Shown piece by piece: positions 22,001 through 62,929 of a DNA stretch of 64,000 bases; the first letter of the stretch is position 1; the number at the start of each line of letters is the position of its first letter. Both the position numbers and the translations under genes were made by a program. The stretch is from Megalobrama amblycephala. Taxonomy: Eukaryota > Chordata > Actinopteri > Cypriniformes > Xenocyprididae. The stretch spans positions 4,202,382-4,266,381 of the forward strand of contig NC_063066.1 of assembly GCF_018812025.1 (NCBI RefSeq), in the 5' to 3' direction. Below the pieces are notes generated by a model. The model saw only the letters and a program-made list of their open reading frames with translations. It searched no databases and was not told the DNA's origin.

Positions 22001-22198
22001 GACGGGTCGTGCAACCTGTCCTCTGTAGAATACTACGACCCTGCTGCTGATAAATGGAGTCTCATCCCCACCAACATGAGCAATGGCCGCAGCTACGCAG
22101 GTCTGTTTCACTCTTATGACCTCTATATACAGCTAAAGCTAAACTAATCTGCTGTTTTGTCTATTTCAGGGGTGTCAGTTATTGACAAGTCATTATGA
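7005..22198 (+). CDS. klhl3: Kelch-like protein 3, CUL3 ubiquitin-ligase adaptor (whole gene)
   Basis: Fifteen exons with consensus splice sites and matching phases join into 588 residues plus stop (1767 nt); human KLHL3 has 587. Order: short N-terminus (1-48), BTB domain about 50-117, BACK domain about 150-255, six Kelch repeats about 303-588 with GG doublets. The BTB/BACK part binds CUL3. In mammals the Kelch propeller recruits WNK1/WNK4 for ubiquitination, limiting NaCl cotransport in the distal nephron. The KLHL3-specific wording (for example MDVRQ after the [11 protein letters not shown] in [14 protein letters not shown] at the end) favours klhl3 over klhl2. Residues equivalent to human S433 (S434 in RRSSVG) and R528/N529 (R529/N530 in CRRNAG), sites of hypertension mutations, are intact. 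Introns carry many transposons, and the longest hold nested ones. fam13b converges from the right. Confidence 0.95.
7482..7604 (+). CDS. klhl3: klhl3 coding exon 2 (N-terminal linker)
   Basis: Encodes residues 5-46, ending in [13 protein letters not shown], the segment before the BTB domain in KLHL2/3. Acceptor cattcattag, donor gttggt (weak at +3). Confidence 0.85.
7711..8732. mobile_element. TTAA-flanked element (AGGTGCAATATGTAA ends)
   Basis: Left end TTAAAGGTGCAATATGTAA; right end is its diverged complement TTACATACTGCACCTTTAA. Both ends sit in TTAA, as expected for piggyBac-type target duplications. The interior ORFs do not resemble a transposase. Confidence 0.75.
8873..9940 (+). mobile_element. 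Tc1-like transposon
   Basis: Terminal inverted repeats share CAGGCATAACATTATGA (8882 onward) and its complement at 9922-9938, flanked by TA dinucleotides. About 1.07 kb, the usual Tc1 size. It lies in klhl3 intron 2 in the same orientation as the gene. Confidence 0.85.
8960..9913 (+). pseudogene. Decayed Tc1 transposase
   Basis: Two adjacent frames separated by stops and frameshifts carry the DDE transposase hallmarks: FQQDNAP (second catalytic Asp) at about 9600-9625 and [12 protein letters not shown] (catalytic Glu) at about 9705-9735. The N-terminal DNA-binding part is badly broken. It cannot make an active enzyme. Confidence 0.85.
10261..10367 (+). CDS. klhl3: klhl3 coding exon 3 (BTB, first half)
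   Basis: Encodes LCDVLLVAG...[13 protein letters not shown], the core BTB helix-strand region that dimerises and contacts CUL3. Acceptor aatcgcag, donor gtactc. Confidence 0.95.
10677..11358. mobile_element. Foldback MITE (family of 5774)
   Basis: Same ends and arm sequence as 5774-6574, with TTAA at both borders. The right arm is shortened internally (it lacks part of the mirror sequence). Lies in klhl3 intron 3. Confidence 0.85.
11452..11573 (+). CDS. klhl3: klhl3 coding exon 4 (BTB, second half)
   Basis: Encodes DMSESKA...[16 protein letters not shown], the conserved end of the BTB domain. Acceptor tgttcag, donor gtaagt. A foldback MITE ends 93 bp upstream. Confidence 0.95.
12493..13795 (+). 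pseudogene. Tc1 transposase interrupted by an insertion
   Basis: The left part encodes [15 protein letters not shown] and VWRRNG. The right part resumes at the sequence for the FGGGS-like motif (about 13372) and later has [14 protein letters not shown], which keeps the catalytic Glu. Stops between the parts make it inactive. Confidence 0.8.
12662..13368. mobile_element. Insertion inside the Tc1 element
   Basis: The Tc1 coding frame breaks at about 12660 and resumes at about 13370. The block between has inverted-repeat-like ends (AATCCGAATGAAAG near 12685 and CTTTCAATCGGAATG near 13322). The exact borders and family are unresolved. Confidence 0.55.
14167..14329 (+). CDS. klhl3: klhl3 coding exon 5 (BTB/BACK junction)
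   Basis: Encodes [15 protein letters not shown] and [18 protein letters not shown], the 3-box and start of BACK used for CUL3 binding. Acceptor gtgttcag, donor gtgagc. Confidence 0.95.
14442..14551 (+). CDS. klhl3: klhl3 coding exon 6 (BACK)
   Basis: Encodes [13 protein letters not shown] and [17 protein letters not shown]. Acceptor gaaacag, donor gtaacg. The preceding intron is only 112 bp. Confidence 0.95.
14975..15091 (+). CDS. klhl3: klhl3 coding exon 7 (BACK)
   Basis: Encodes 39 residues, [16 protein letters not shown] to LLSRDYLVQ, phase 0 at both ends. Acceptor acccctag, donor gtatgg. Confidence 0.95.
15157..15892. mobile_element. TTAA-flanked MITE
   Basis: Begins TTAAGGGGTTAGTTCAGCC and ends GGTGAACTAACCCTTTAA. 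It has a second internal end-like block at about 15785-15808, suggesting two fused or nested copies. In klhl3 intron 7. Confidence 0.75.
15929..16078 (+). CDS. klhl3: klhl3 coding exon 8 (BACK end, linker)
   Basis: Encodes 50 residues including [20 protein letters not shown] and ending TPVSLPK, wording specific to KLHL3. Phase 0 at both ends. A MITE ends 36 bp before the exon. Confidence 0.95.
16454..16571 (+). CDS. klhl3: klhl3 coding exon 9 (Kelch 1)
   Basis: Encodes [20 protein letters not shown] and ends in SRRCRA, the first blade. Acceptor ctcttgcag. Confidence 0.95.
16651..16848 (+). CDS. klhl3: klhl3 coding exon 10 (Kelch 1-2)
   Basis: Encodes [20 protein letters not shown] and [10 protein letters not shown]...[11 protein letters not shown]. 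The intron before it is only 79 bp. Two nested transposons start 44 bp downstream. Confidence 0.95.
16892..18779. mobile_element. TTAA-flanked element hosting a nested element
   Basis: Ends TTAAAGGGGACCTATTATGC and GCATAATAGGTCCTCTTTAA are inverted repeats with TTAA borders. A second element (17252-18180) sits inside it. Fills most of klhl3 intron 10. Confidence 0.75.
17252..18180. mobile_element. Nested element (AGGTGCCCTAGAA-type ends)
   Basis: Same family as the intact copy at 40449-41396, inverted. The right border is TTAA; the left is TTGA, a one-base decay. The related unfilled sequence at 49740 reads straight through (CTGTCACTTTAAG), confirming this is an insertion at TTAA. Confidence 0.75.
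18890..19050. repeat. Fragment of the 53343 foldback family
   Basis: Resembles the end of the 53343-54178 element (AAATAAATGCAG..TGGTGAGCA). Truncated, with poly-T runs. Confidence 0.5.
19158..19182 (+). repeat. (TC)n microsatellite at the exon 11 acceptor
   Basis: About 12 TC units directly before tgcag. It serves as the polypyrimidine tract of klhl3 exon 11. Confidence 0.85.
19186..19287 (+). CDS. klhl3: klhl3 coding exon 11 (Kelch 3)
   Basis: Encodes [20 protein letters not shown] and [10 protein letters not shown], including S434, equivalent to human phospho-site S433. The acceptor pyrimidine tract is a (TC)n microsatellite. Confidence 0.95.
19542..19670 (+). CDS. klhl3: klhl3 coding exon 12 (Kelch 4)
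   Basis: Encodes [20 protein letters not shown] and ends MSTRRSGA. Acceptor cttgtacag, donor gttagt. Confidence 0.95.
19791..19931 (+). CDS. klhl3: klhl3 coding exon 13 (Kelch 5)
   Basis: Encodes [19 protein letters not shown] and [10 protein letters not shown]529/N530 correspond to human R528/N529, which contact WNK. Donor gtgagc. Confidence 0.95.
20529..21386. mobile_element. Foldback MITE (AGGATTAGTTCAC ends)
   Basis: Inverted arms of about 350 bp begin TTAAAGGATTAGTTCAC and end GTGAACTAAACCTTTAA. The same family recurs at 26409-26888 and 31646-32449. In klhl3 intron 13. Confidence 0.85.
21957..22100 (+). CDS. klhl3: klhl3 coding exon 14 (Kelch 6)
   Basis: Encodes [20 protein letters not shown] and NMSNGRSYA. 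Acceptor gtctctag. The intron before it holds a foldback MITE. Confidence 0.95.
22170..22198 (+). CDS. klhl3: klhl3 coding exon 15 and stop
   Basis: Last nine codons, GVSVIDKSL then TGA; human ends VAVIHKSL. Only 69 bp after exon 14. Confidence 0.95.
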
Positions 22199-22850
22199 CT
22201 AAAAGTCCTGGGCAGCGGGCCACTTCACACCTGTCGAGGACTGAGCTGTGACAGACAGACAGTGATTTAAGGCAGAATCCAGATGCTGACAGGTGTTTGA
22301 AGCTCTTCATCTAAAAGCCTGACTGCCTCACAAACGCACCAAGCCCTGACCTCTCCCAGTCTCCAGAAAGTGCCATTTAGCTCTGTTATTAACAGAGAGG
22401 TCACATGGTCGCCCCATACAGTATTAAATGAGACCTCAGTTACACAGGACTGAATCTGCCAGGACAGAGCGTGTAAGGGACGACCACCGGACCTACGCCC
22501 TGTGCGGGATCTGGGTGGTAGTCTAGGTGCAGGTGAAGAATGTGCCAATAGAGGCCTCTCTGCCTGCTTTACTACTGACATACAACGCTCTGAACTATGA
22601 CACTCGCGTAAGATGTCAAAACTGATTCTACAGGCTAACACTAATGCTTATGACACCCTTTAAACTGGATCAGGACTGGATATCACTGACATCTGTTGTT
22701 TTGGTTACAGGGTTACCTAATGTTTTACGTTTGTATGAAAAGTAATATGGGAACAATTCTATAAGTTGTTTTAACCAGCTGCTTTTGTGCCATATAGTAT
22801 TGAGGATGTTAAACTGCTAAACAGAAACACCATATAAATCTCACAGGGTA
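22199..22850 (+). other. klhl3: klhl3 3' UTR (proximal part)
   Basis: Non-repetitive sequence after the stop codon, without a clear AATAAA before the nested transposons begin at 22851. The UTR may continue through them. Candidate signals further on are AATAAA at 24650 and ATTAAA at 25713. The true end cannot be chosen from sequence. Confidence 0.5.
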
Positions 22851-22886
22851 AAAGCCCGTTCACACCAAGAACGATAACTATAAAGA

Positions 22887-24098
22887 TATGCGCTATATTG
22901 CCAAAAGTTTTGGGACACCCCTCCAAATCATTGAATTCAGGTGTTCCAGTCACTTCCATGGCCACATGTGTATAAAATCAAGCACCTAGGCATGCAGACT
23001 GCTTCTGCAAACATGTGAAAGAATGGGTCGCTCTCAGGAGCTCAGTGAATTCAAGTGTGGTACCGTGATAGGTTTCCACCTGTGCAATAAGTCCATTGTG
23101 AAATTTCCTCACTATTAAATATGAGACAGTCAACTGTTAGTGGTATCATAACAAAGTGGAACAACAGCAACTCGGCCACGTAAAATCACAGAGCGGGGTC
23201 AGCACATGCTGAGGCTCACAGTGCGCAGAAGTTGTCAACTTTCTGCAGCGTCAATAGCTACAGACCTCCAAACTTCATGTGGTCTTCAGATTAGCTCAAG
23301 AACAGTGCATAGAGAGCTTCATGGAATGGGTTTCCAAGGTCGAGCAGCTGCATCCAAGCCTTACATCACCAAGTGCAATGCAAAGCGTCGGATGCAGTGG
23401 TGTAAAGCACGCCACCACTGGTCTCTAGAGCAGTGGAGACGTGTTCTCTGGAGTGACCAATCACGCTTCTCTGTCTGGCAATCCGATGGATGAGTCTGGG
23501 TTTAGCGGTTGTCAGGAGAACGGTACTTGCCTGACTGCATTGTGCCAAGTGTAATGTTTGGTGGAGGGGGGATTATGGTGCGGGGTTGTTTTTCAAAGGT
23601 TGGGCTTGAACCCTTAGTTCCAGTGAAAGGAACTCTTAATGCTTCAGCATACCAAGACATTTTGGACAATTTCCTGCTCCCAACTTTGTGGGAACAGTTT
23701 GGGGATGGCCCCTTCCTGTTCCAACATGACTGCGCACAAGTGCACAAAGCAAGATCCATACAGACATGGATGAGCGAGTTTGGTGTGGAGGAACTTGACT
23801 GTTCTGACCTCAACCCGACAGAACACCTTTGGGATGAATTAGAGCGGAGACTGTGAGCCAGGCCTTCTCGCCAACATCACTGCCTGATCTCACAAATGCA
23901 CTTCTAGAAGAATGGTCAAAAATTCCCATAAACGCACTCCTAAACCTTGTGGAAAGCCTTCCCAGAGGAGTTGAGGCTGTTATAGCTGCAAAGGGTGGGC
24001 CAACTCCATATTAAACCCTACGGATTAAGAATGGGATGTCATTGAAGTTCATGTGCACATAAAGGCAGGCGCCCCAAAACTTTTGGCAATATAGTGTA
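22887..24098 (+). mobile_element. Tc1-like transposon nested in the element above
   Basis: Inverted ends share CTATATTGCCAAAAGTTTTG, flanked by TA on both sides (22887-22888 and 24097-24098), the Tc1 target duplication. It joins host sequence that reads continuously across the TA. Confidence 0.85.
23150..24014 (+). pseudogene. Decayed Tc1 transposase
   Basis: Recognisable segments in order: ISSRTVHRELH (DNA-binding part), VLWSDQSRFSVW with the first Asp, a stop at about 23491, [11 protein letters not shown] (second Asp kept), [16 protein letters not shown] (catalytic Glu), then a frameshift to a C-terminus ending GGPTPY. A few residues are missing before the Glu motif. Inactive. Confidence 0.85.
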
Positions 24099-24718
24099 GC
24101 TCTAAATAGCAGTGTCCACACCACAGCAATAACGATATAGAGAAACAATATCATTGGGATCACTTTTTTGTTGAATGATAAAACACTGACAGCCAATCAG
24201 AATCCATTGTAATTTAAGGGCTCGCGCATTTAAAATGGCGGACGACATTTCGAAGAAGTTAATCGCTGAGGTTCAGAAAAAGCCACCACTGTTTGACAAG
24301 TCAAACCCCCTTTTCAAAAATACTTTAAAGAAAATGGATATATGGAAAACAATAAATAGTGAGAAGTATATGTCAGGCTAGCAAACAGTGTAAAACAAAA
24401 TTACCTCAGGTATCCAGCGCTAGTTTCGACAACATTGTCTTGCTTCCTTTGAAGTTGCAGTAAAAAAGACTAGGTGTTGTTTTTATTCCATTTATATTGA
24501 CTTAATCAGCTAAATTCACTGTTAGATTAGATCGATTACACTAGCTATTCAGTCGAAACATAGCATGCTGAGGACATCTGCTGGTTACAGCCGTGTAAAT
24601 GCAACAAGAACAGCAAAAACATGTTGTACACACTTTGAAACCGCAGCAGAATAAACAGACCATTATCGTTCATTGGTGTGGACACAAATATAGTTATCAT
24701 TCTTGGTGTGAACGAGCC

Positions 24719-24928
24719 TTAAAGGTGCGGTCACATTAGCGCCATTTCTGCAAAATATCGCGTACTGTAGTGATGTATGAAGCACAGCTCACACAGAGGT
24801 CACTTTAAAACCAAGCAGGTTACAGAAATCTTTTGCCCTCATAAAATTTCCTGATGGCGTGGATTCCTGTATTGAAATTACTGGATTTTGCCTGTAAACG
24901 TTTGCAAAACAACGTGACCGCACCTTAA
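24719..24928. mobile_element. Short MITE (AGGTGCGGTCAC ends)
   Basis: 210 bp between TTAA borders, with ends AAGGTGCGGTCAC and GTGACCGCACCTT. It shares its left TTAA with the border of the preceding element. A decayed copy ends at 43429. Confidence 0.8.
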
Positions 24929-26408
24929 TGTGCCAAATGTAACTCCTAATCATATGGATTATACTGTATGTTAGTTACTTGTACATAAGCTTTTTTCATG
25001 ATGCAGTTTGGTGTGCAATCGTCCATGTTGGACACACAAGACTCTTAATAATAACTCTATGGATGCAGTCACTGAAACAGCACTGGCTTGGTGTCTCTTT
25101 GGTAAAATTGCACTGTTCATCTTCGTCAGCACTCGGTAGACTTCTATTTCAATCGCAGGTAAATATCAAGACAGCAAATATTTTTGAAAGTACACCATTT
25201 ATCCTGTTCTACCCTGATATGGGATGCTGGTTCACTGGGTGTTTTGGATCTGTGATTCAACAGAATTGGACATTTGAAGACTGTTTTATTTTATTTTAAA
25301 AATATTAAGTCTTCTAATGTTGTGTTCCTCATTATTGAGCTATAGGCTCTGTAAAGCTTCATTGTTTACAATACTGATCATTGTGAATTAATTTTGATGT
25401 CAATGATTAAGAATTAAGCCCAGCTCACATCACAGATTTTCACACTAAGCTACTTTGTTCATTTGGATATATATTAATATGAAAGTCATACTATGCATTA
25501 AAACATTCTTTATAATGTTTTTTTGTTGTTGTTCTCAGTGGTTCAGAGCTTATTTTGTGCTATGCCTGCCTGGTTTAACTGCTGCCATTACATTTGATGT
25601 CTTTAAACATCATAATCCACAACTCTATGACATTCCAGTGTGGTGCATCATCTATGGATTATGCACGAATGTGGTTTGTGAACAAGGTGTTAATGTATTT
25701 CTAAACAAATGTATTAAATTAAGCTTTGTTAAGAGAATTTGATTGCCATCTTTATGTGTTGTGGTCTATGAACTGCCACTGGAGGGCAGCGGTCAGTCAT
25801 ACATCGCCAAGATGAGAGAAGATGAAAGTGAAAATGATCTTGGAGATGTCAGGTTTGCATTAACGTCGTCAAATATAAGCGTTCAACGCTTTCTACGTGA
25901 GACACACGCAATTGACAATCCTCACATGTCAATAGTCTGGTTTCAGAAGTAAAAACCTACATTACCCAGAGTCCGTACAGAAACCAATCAGAGAAGGCGG
26001 TGCAACAAGAAAAACGCGCCAAAAGACTTTATTTTAGCTCCGCCCACTATTGAAGCAACGACCAAGTCGGTCTCCCTACGCTTTCCAAATAGGCCAACAT
26101 GAATATTTGTATAGGTTATATATGCATTTTGCAACAAACAATCTATATTGTTTTTTTTAAATAACCTTGTACGTTTGTATTTTTGTCTGATTTTCAAAAT
26201 CAATTTTTTTTGCTGAAAATCAAAGAGCTACAACTGACTCAAGCCACAGCCTTTGATGAAAGCAACTGAAGATAGAAGAAGACATTAAATCTCTCCAGAT
26301 CTCAGCAGAGGAGGGTTAAAAAACTCCACAAAAGCATTACAGCTTCACATATTACTAACCAGACTGACATTATTACTGTCATTCATCTACAGAAGTTCTT
26401 ACTTAGAA
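24929..26408. other. AT-rich sequence between the two genes
   Basis: Mostly non-repetitive by eye. It may hold the distal klhl3 3' UTR (ATTAAA at 25497 and 25713). The small frames here look like chance. I see no other gene. Confidence 0.4.
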
Positions 26409-26888
26409 TTAAAGGATTAGTTCACTTTCAAATGAAAATTACCCTTTACTCACCCTCAAGCCAACCTAGGTGTATATGACTTTCATCTTTCTGATGAACA
26501 CAATCAGAGATATATTAATAAATATACTGATGCATTTGAGCTTTATAATGGCAGTGAACGATACCAACAACTCTGGTTTTGGCGGAGGCACATAGAAGGC
26601 GAACGTTTGTTTATATAAAGCATATATGAAAATGACCGATTGTTTCGCTAGATAAGAGTCTTATTCCTTGTCTGGTATCGTTTAAATCCCTTTGAAGCTC
26701 CACTGAAACTGTAATTTTGACCTTCAACCATTTGGAGTCCTTTGAAGTCCACTATAAGGAGAATAATCCTGGAATGTTTTCATCAAAAACCTTCATTTCT
26801 TTTCGACTGACGAAAAAAAGACCTTGGATGACATGGGGGTGAGTAAATTATCAGGAAAATTTTATTTGAAAGTGGACTAATCCTTTAA
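26409..26888. mobile_element. Foldback MITE (family of 20529), internally deleted
   Basis: TTAA borders and AAAGGATTAGTTCAC / GTGGACTAATCCTTTAA ends. Shorter than the 20529 copy. Confidence 0.8.
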
Positions 26889-27427
26889 AGGGTTAGTTCA
26901 CCCAAAAATAAAAATTCTGTCATTTATTACATACCCTCATGTCGTTCCACACCCGTAAGACCTTTGTTAATCTTCGGAACACAAATTAAGATATTTTAGT
27001 TGAAATCCGATGGCTCTGTGAGGCCTGCATAGGGAGCAATTACATTTCCTCTCTCAAGATCCATAAAACTAATAAAAACATATTTAAATCAGTTCATGTG
27101 AGTACAGTGGTTCAATATAATATTATAAAGTGACGAGAATATTTTTGGAGCGCCAAAAAACCAAAATAACGACTTATTTAGTGATGGCTGATTTTAAAAC
27201 ACTGTTTCAGGAAGCTTCAGAGCATAAATGAATCAGTGTATCGAATCTGCTGTTCGGAGCGCCAAAGTCACGTGATTTCAGCCATTGGCAGTTTGACGCA
27301 ATCCAAATCATGATTCGATAAACTGATTCATTTGTGCTCCGATGCTTCATGGAGCAGTGTTTTGCAATTGGCCATCACTAAATAAGTCGTTATTTTGTTT
27401 TTTTGGCGCTCCAAAAATATTCTCGTC
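26885..27427. mobile_element. Foldback MITE truncated by the minisatellite
   Basis: Left end and first arm match the 5774 and 10677 copies, but the second arm stops after AATATTCTCGTC, exactly where the 34-bp tandem array begins. The remaining right arm is absent. Confidence 0.8.
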
Positions 27428-28535
27428 ATCCTGTGAAGAAACAAAACTAACCATCACTGAGATCCTGTGATAGAACAAAACTAACCGTCACTGAGATCCT
27501 GTGAAGAAACAAAACTAACCATCACTGAGATCCTGTGAAGAAACAAAACTAACCTTCACTGAGATCCTGTGAAGAAACAAAACTAACCATCACTGAAATC
27601 ATGTGAAGGAACAAAACTAACCATCACTGAGATCCTGTGACAGAACAAAACTAACCATCACTGAGATCCTGTGAAGGAACAAAACTAACCGTCACTGAGA
27701 TCCTGTGACAGAACAAAACTAACCATCACTGAGATCCTGTGACAGAACAAAACTAACCGTCACCGAGATCCTGTGAAGAAACAAAACTAACCGTCACTGA
27801 GATCCTGTGAAGAAACAAAACTAACCATCACTGAGATCCTGTGATAGAACAAAACTAACCGTCACTGAGATCCTGTGAAAAAACAAAACTAACTATCACT
27901 GAGATCCTGTGAAGAAACAAAACTAACCGTCACTGAGATCCTGTGACAGAACAAAACTAACCGTCACTGAGATCCTGTGAAGAAACAAAACTAACCGTCA
28001 CTGAGATCCTGTGAAAAAACAAAACTAACCATCACTGAGATCCTGTGAAGAAACAAAACTAACCTTCACTGAGATCCTGTGAAGAAACAAAACTAACCAT
28101 CACTGAAATCATGTGAAGGAACAAAACTAACCATCACTGAGATCCTGTGACAGAACAAAACTAACCATCACTGAGATCCTGTGAAGGAACAAAACTAACC
28201 GTCACTGAGATCCTGTGACAGAACAAAACTAACCATCACTGAGATCCTGTGACAGAACAAAACTAACCGTCACTGAGATCCTGTGAAGAAACAAAACTAA
28301 CCGTCACTGAGATCCTGTGATAGAACAAAACTAACCATCACTGAGATCCTGTGAAGAAACAAAACTAACCGTCACTGAGATCCTGTGACAGAACAAAACT
28401 AACCGTCACTGAGATCCTGTGAAGAAACAAAACTAACCATCACTGAAATCATGTGAAAGAACAAAACGAACCATCACTGAGATCCTGTGAAAGAACAAAA
28501 CGAACCATCACTGAGATCACATGAAAGAACAAAAA
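27428..28535. repeat. 34-bp minisatellite, about 32 units
   Basis: The unit contains CACTGAGATCCTGTGAAGAA and AACAAAACTAACCAT. The CACTGA landmark recurs from 27455 to 28509, exactly 31 periods of 34 bp, so no net indel has accumulated. Variants (AGAA/CAGA/TAGA/AGGA; AT/GT/TT) form a pattern repeated 15 units (510 bp) apart. Confidence 0.97.
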
Positions 28536-28601
28536 CACAAAATCATCAAGAATCAGCACATGAATCTCAAGAAAAGTAACAATCAAAAGAGTCGAGCTGC
28601 A

Positions 28602-28642
28602 ATGCATGCTGGGAACAGTAAAACAAAACTCCCAGCATGCAT
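28602..28642. repeat. Perfect 13-bp hairpin
   Basis: ATGCATGCTGGGA (28602-28614) and TCCCAGCATGCAT (28630-28642) flank a 15-nt loop. The right arm contains the core of the ZNF143/THAP11 site (TCCCAGCATGC). Could be a remnant of a repeat. Confidence 0.7.
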
Positions 28643-29029
28643 CACATTATGAATAAATTATGCAGCTGAATTGTCTTAATATTTTCCTTAATTCTGTTCA
28701 CTTTTTTTTGCTGTGGTTTTTGTTCTTTTAGTAATTGTGTGTGTCTGTGTCCAGAGTTGATCTGATTGAATATTTTGTTGTCACCATTTTTGAGATTTGA
28801 ATGCGTATTGCTCTGATCTGTTTGTCATTATAGTTTATTTTTTTCATCTTCAATCTTTTGACTGATTTCTGTAATGCAGTGTGATCTCATGTTGCAGTAA
28901 AACGCTTTTTGTTAGCTATCAAAATTTACAACAACAATTTAATTCACTTATGAAATGCTTAGAATTATACTTTAGTATGCCATAATCACATCTGACAAAA
29001 AAATCTAAAACCATTGAAGCAGACTTTGT

Positions 29030-29110
29030 ACAGCCATGGCCAAAAGTTGAGAATGACATAAACATTAATTTTCACAATGACCTCACATCAAAAGATTAAG
29101 GAAAATTTAT
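29030..29110. repeat. Transposon end fragment
   Basis: Begins CAGCCATGGCCAAAAGTTGA, like the end of a fish DNA transposon. No matching right end is seen. Confidence 0.35.
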
Positions 29111-29359
29111 ATTCTCAATGAACCCTTTAAATATATAAACCTAGTAAAAAATAACTGGCAGGCAATGAAGAAAAGCCTTGTTTTGTTCCTATAAGGGTGT
29201 GATGTCATGAAAACTATGACTGGATTTCGCCAAGCAACGGCAAATATGAGTGTACCTTTATGGACTTCTTCTGTGGCGTCATTATGGTATATTATTGATG
29301 TTTTTGCAGCATTTGTCTAATATTTGTAACCCCTACATCACAAAAAAGGCATCAACACA

Positions 29360-31162
29360 AGCAATAATACTCACAAGCTGTTTATTGAAAATGCACATAC
29401 TGGATACAAGAGGCCTCTCATTCCACTGATACAGGCCCCAATGCTAATTTATTGCTTAATTTCCATGGCACAAAAATAGAAATACAAATTTTTGCCATGC
29501 AAACCTACTACTGACAAGCTTTTACAAAACAGGACAAAGTAGGTGCTTCACTAATACAGAGGAACCACACTGTTTAGATGAACTGCAGGAAGCGAGACGA
29601 TAAAAAAAACAAGAGTACAAAATAATGGTCATAAAAAAGGACAACTCCACACAGTGATAGATGGGCCAGAATGAGTCAAATAACAACCTGCAATCCCAGC
29701 CTTCACGTGCAAGTAGTGTTTGAAAAAACAAGAAAAAAAATCTAAACAGACTGCATTCCCAGAATGCTGTGCAAATAATCTCCATCACCTCCTTCATCTG
29801 TCACGAACACACCTCCTCTGTGAAAGCTGATATTCACAACTATCAAACACTTGATAAGTGTTTCACCTCGGCCACAAACCACCCATCTGACCCCTCAAAC
29901 CATCCAACACTCTCCATCCCATGTAAATCCCGTATCCCTTATCTCTTCGATAAGACTTTATTACGCAGTTGTTGTGCAGTTCCCTATCAGTTCAGTTCAG
30001 TGCCAGCAGGATATGAGATGGCAGCTGAAAAGTGACCATGACAGATCAGATGATATGCTGAAGTGATGCTGAAGACTCCCAACATGTGGAAGAAACCTCA
30101 TCATATGCCCTAAAGACACATGACACATGATTATGACACATTAGGAGTCGCAGTGACACTGCAACTTCCTAAAAAGCAAAGTCATCTAATTATCATGTTT
30201 GAAGAGGTTCTTATAACTTGCAGCAATACTGGTCATGACTGGATGCTTTGAGGGACTGAAGTTGCATGTTGAACGTGTACACACTGGCAAACCATGAGTC
30301 TAGAGGTGAGAAAAACTGATAAGGACACATTAACATACAAAAAAATAATGCAATCTATTCATACTATAGTGTCAGAAATGATCTACCATGTACCACTGTG
30401 ATCTAACATTGACAAACTGTTTGTCCGTTTGGCATATATTCGCTTTCATTGCAGCAACCGTTAGTCAAATGTACACAACAGGAGTGAACATAGTATTAGA
30501 GCGGATCTACATATGTGTCATTTACATATGAATCAGGAAGAGTTTGTGACAGTTCAGCTGGAGTTGCTTTTGTCAGTCTGATCAAGTGATCCAAGTGTCA
30601 TTACAAAAACAAAACAAAAAAAGAGCACCAGCTTGATACAGGAGTCCTCTGATTTGTAACCAAAAGGCGCAGGGGTGAAAAACCTTATTTGATAATTCAC
30701 TGTGCCGTTAAAGTCTTAAATCAAGAAAAACACTGAAATATTTATGCCTACATACAGTATAGTATAGATATGTACAAGTATACATACACAGAACCCAAAT
30801 CACACCCTCAAATAGCATAAAGACCCCCATGAATCATGGAGAGGAGGAGTGTGATGTGGGTCTTTGAAATATGATGACCATCTGTGTGGTCTGAGGAAGA
30901 GTTCGGTGTGTGATGTCCACATACACGTACTGATGCGATCACTCAGTTCTTTGTGGATTCTCAGTATGAGAAAACTCAGTCAATGTGAAAAAGAAAGTCA
31001 AAAGTCTGGGTATCAAACACAGGCGAGGGAGAGGACTTCTTTCTTCCAGTAAGTGACCGTTTTAGATGATAGTGGTTTCATCTTCTTCTGAGGCGGAGCG
31101 AGGATGTTGATGGACTACCGTCAAGATGGGCCGTTGGCTGGATCCGATTGGAACCGGGCGCT
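29360..31162 (-). other. fam13b: fam13b 3' UTR
   Basis: Runs about 1.8 kb after the stop codon to AATAAA (plus-strand TTTATT at 29381-29386). Non-repetitive and without a conserved frame. Cleavage expected about 15-25 nt past the signal, near 29360. Confidence 0.7.
29381..29386 (-). terminator. fam13b: fam13b polyadenylation signal
   Basis: AATAAA on the minus strand, the first canonical signal in a long non-repetitive UTR. Upstream alternatives cannot be excluded. Confidence 0.6.

Positions 31163-62929
<31,767 letters not shown>

Larger units (their letters stand above)
22851..24722. mobile_element. Element with GTTCACACCAAGAA ends, split by Tc1
   Basis: The ends CCGTTCACACCAAGAACGAT and ATCATTCTTGGTGTGAACG are inverted repeats. 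A Tc1-like element occupies 22887-24098. Without it the host would be about 660 bp. Confidence 0.75.

Noticed and set aside
7005..22198. Assignment as klhl2
   Set aside because: Segments that differ between KLHL2 and KLHL3 ([23 protein letters not shown] at the end) match KLHL3, and the length is 588 versus 587 for human KLHL3.
25743..25952. 69-codon ORF between the genes
   Set aside because: No recognisable motif, no splice or promoter context, and no homologue I know.
27428..28535. CRISPR-like regular repeats
   Set aside because: Units are contiguous 34-bp tandem copies with no unique spacers, in a vertebrate genome; it is a minisatellite.
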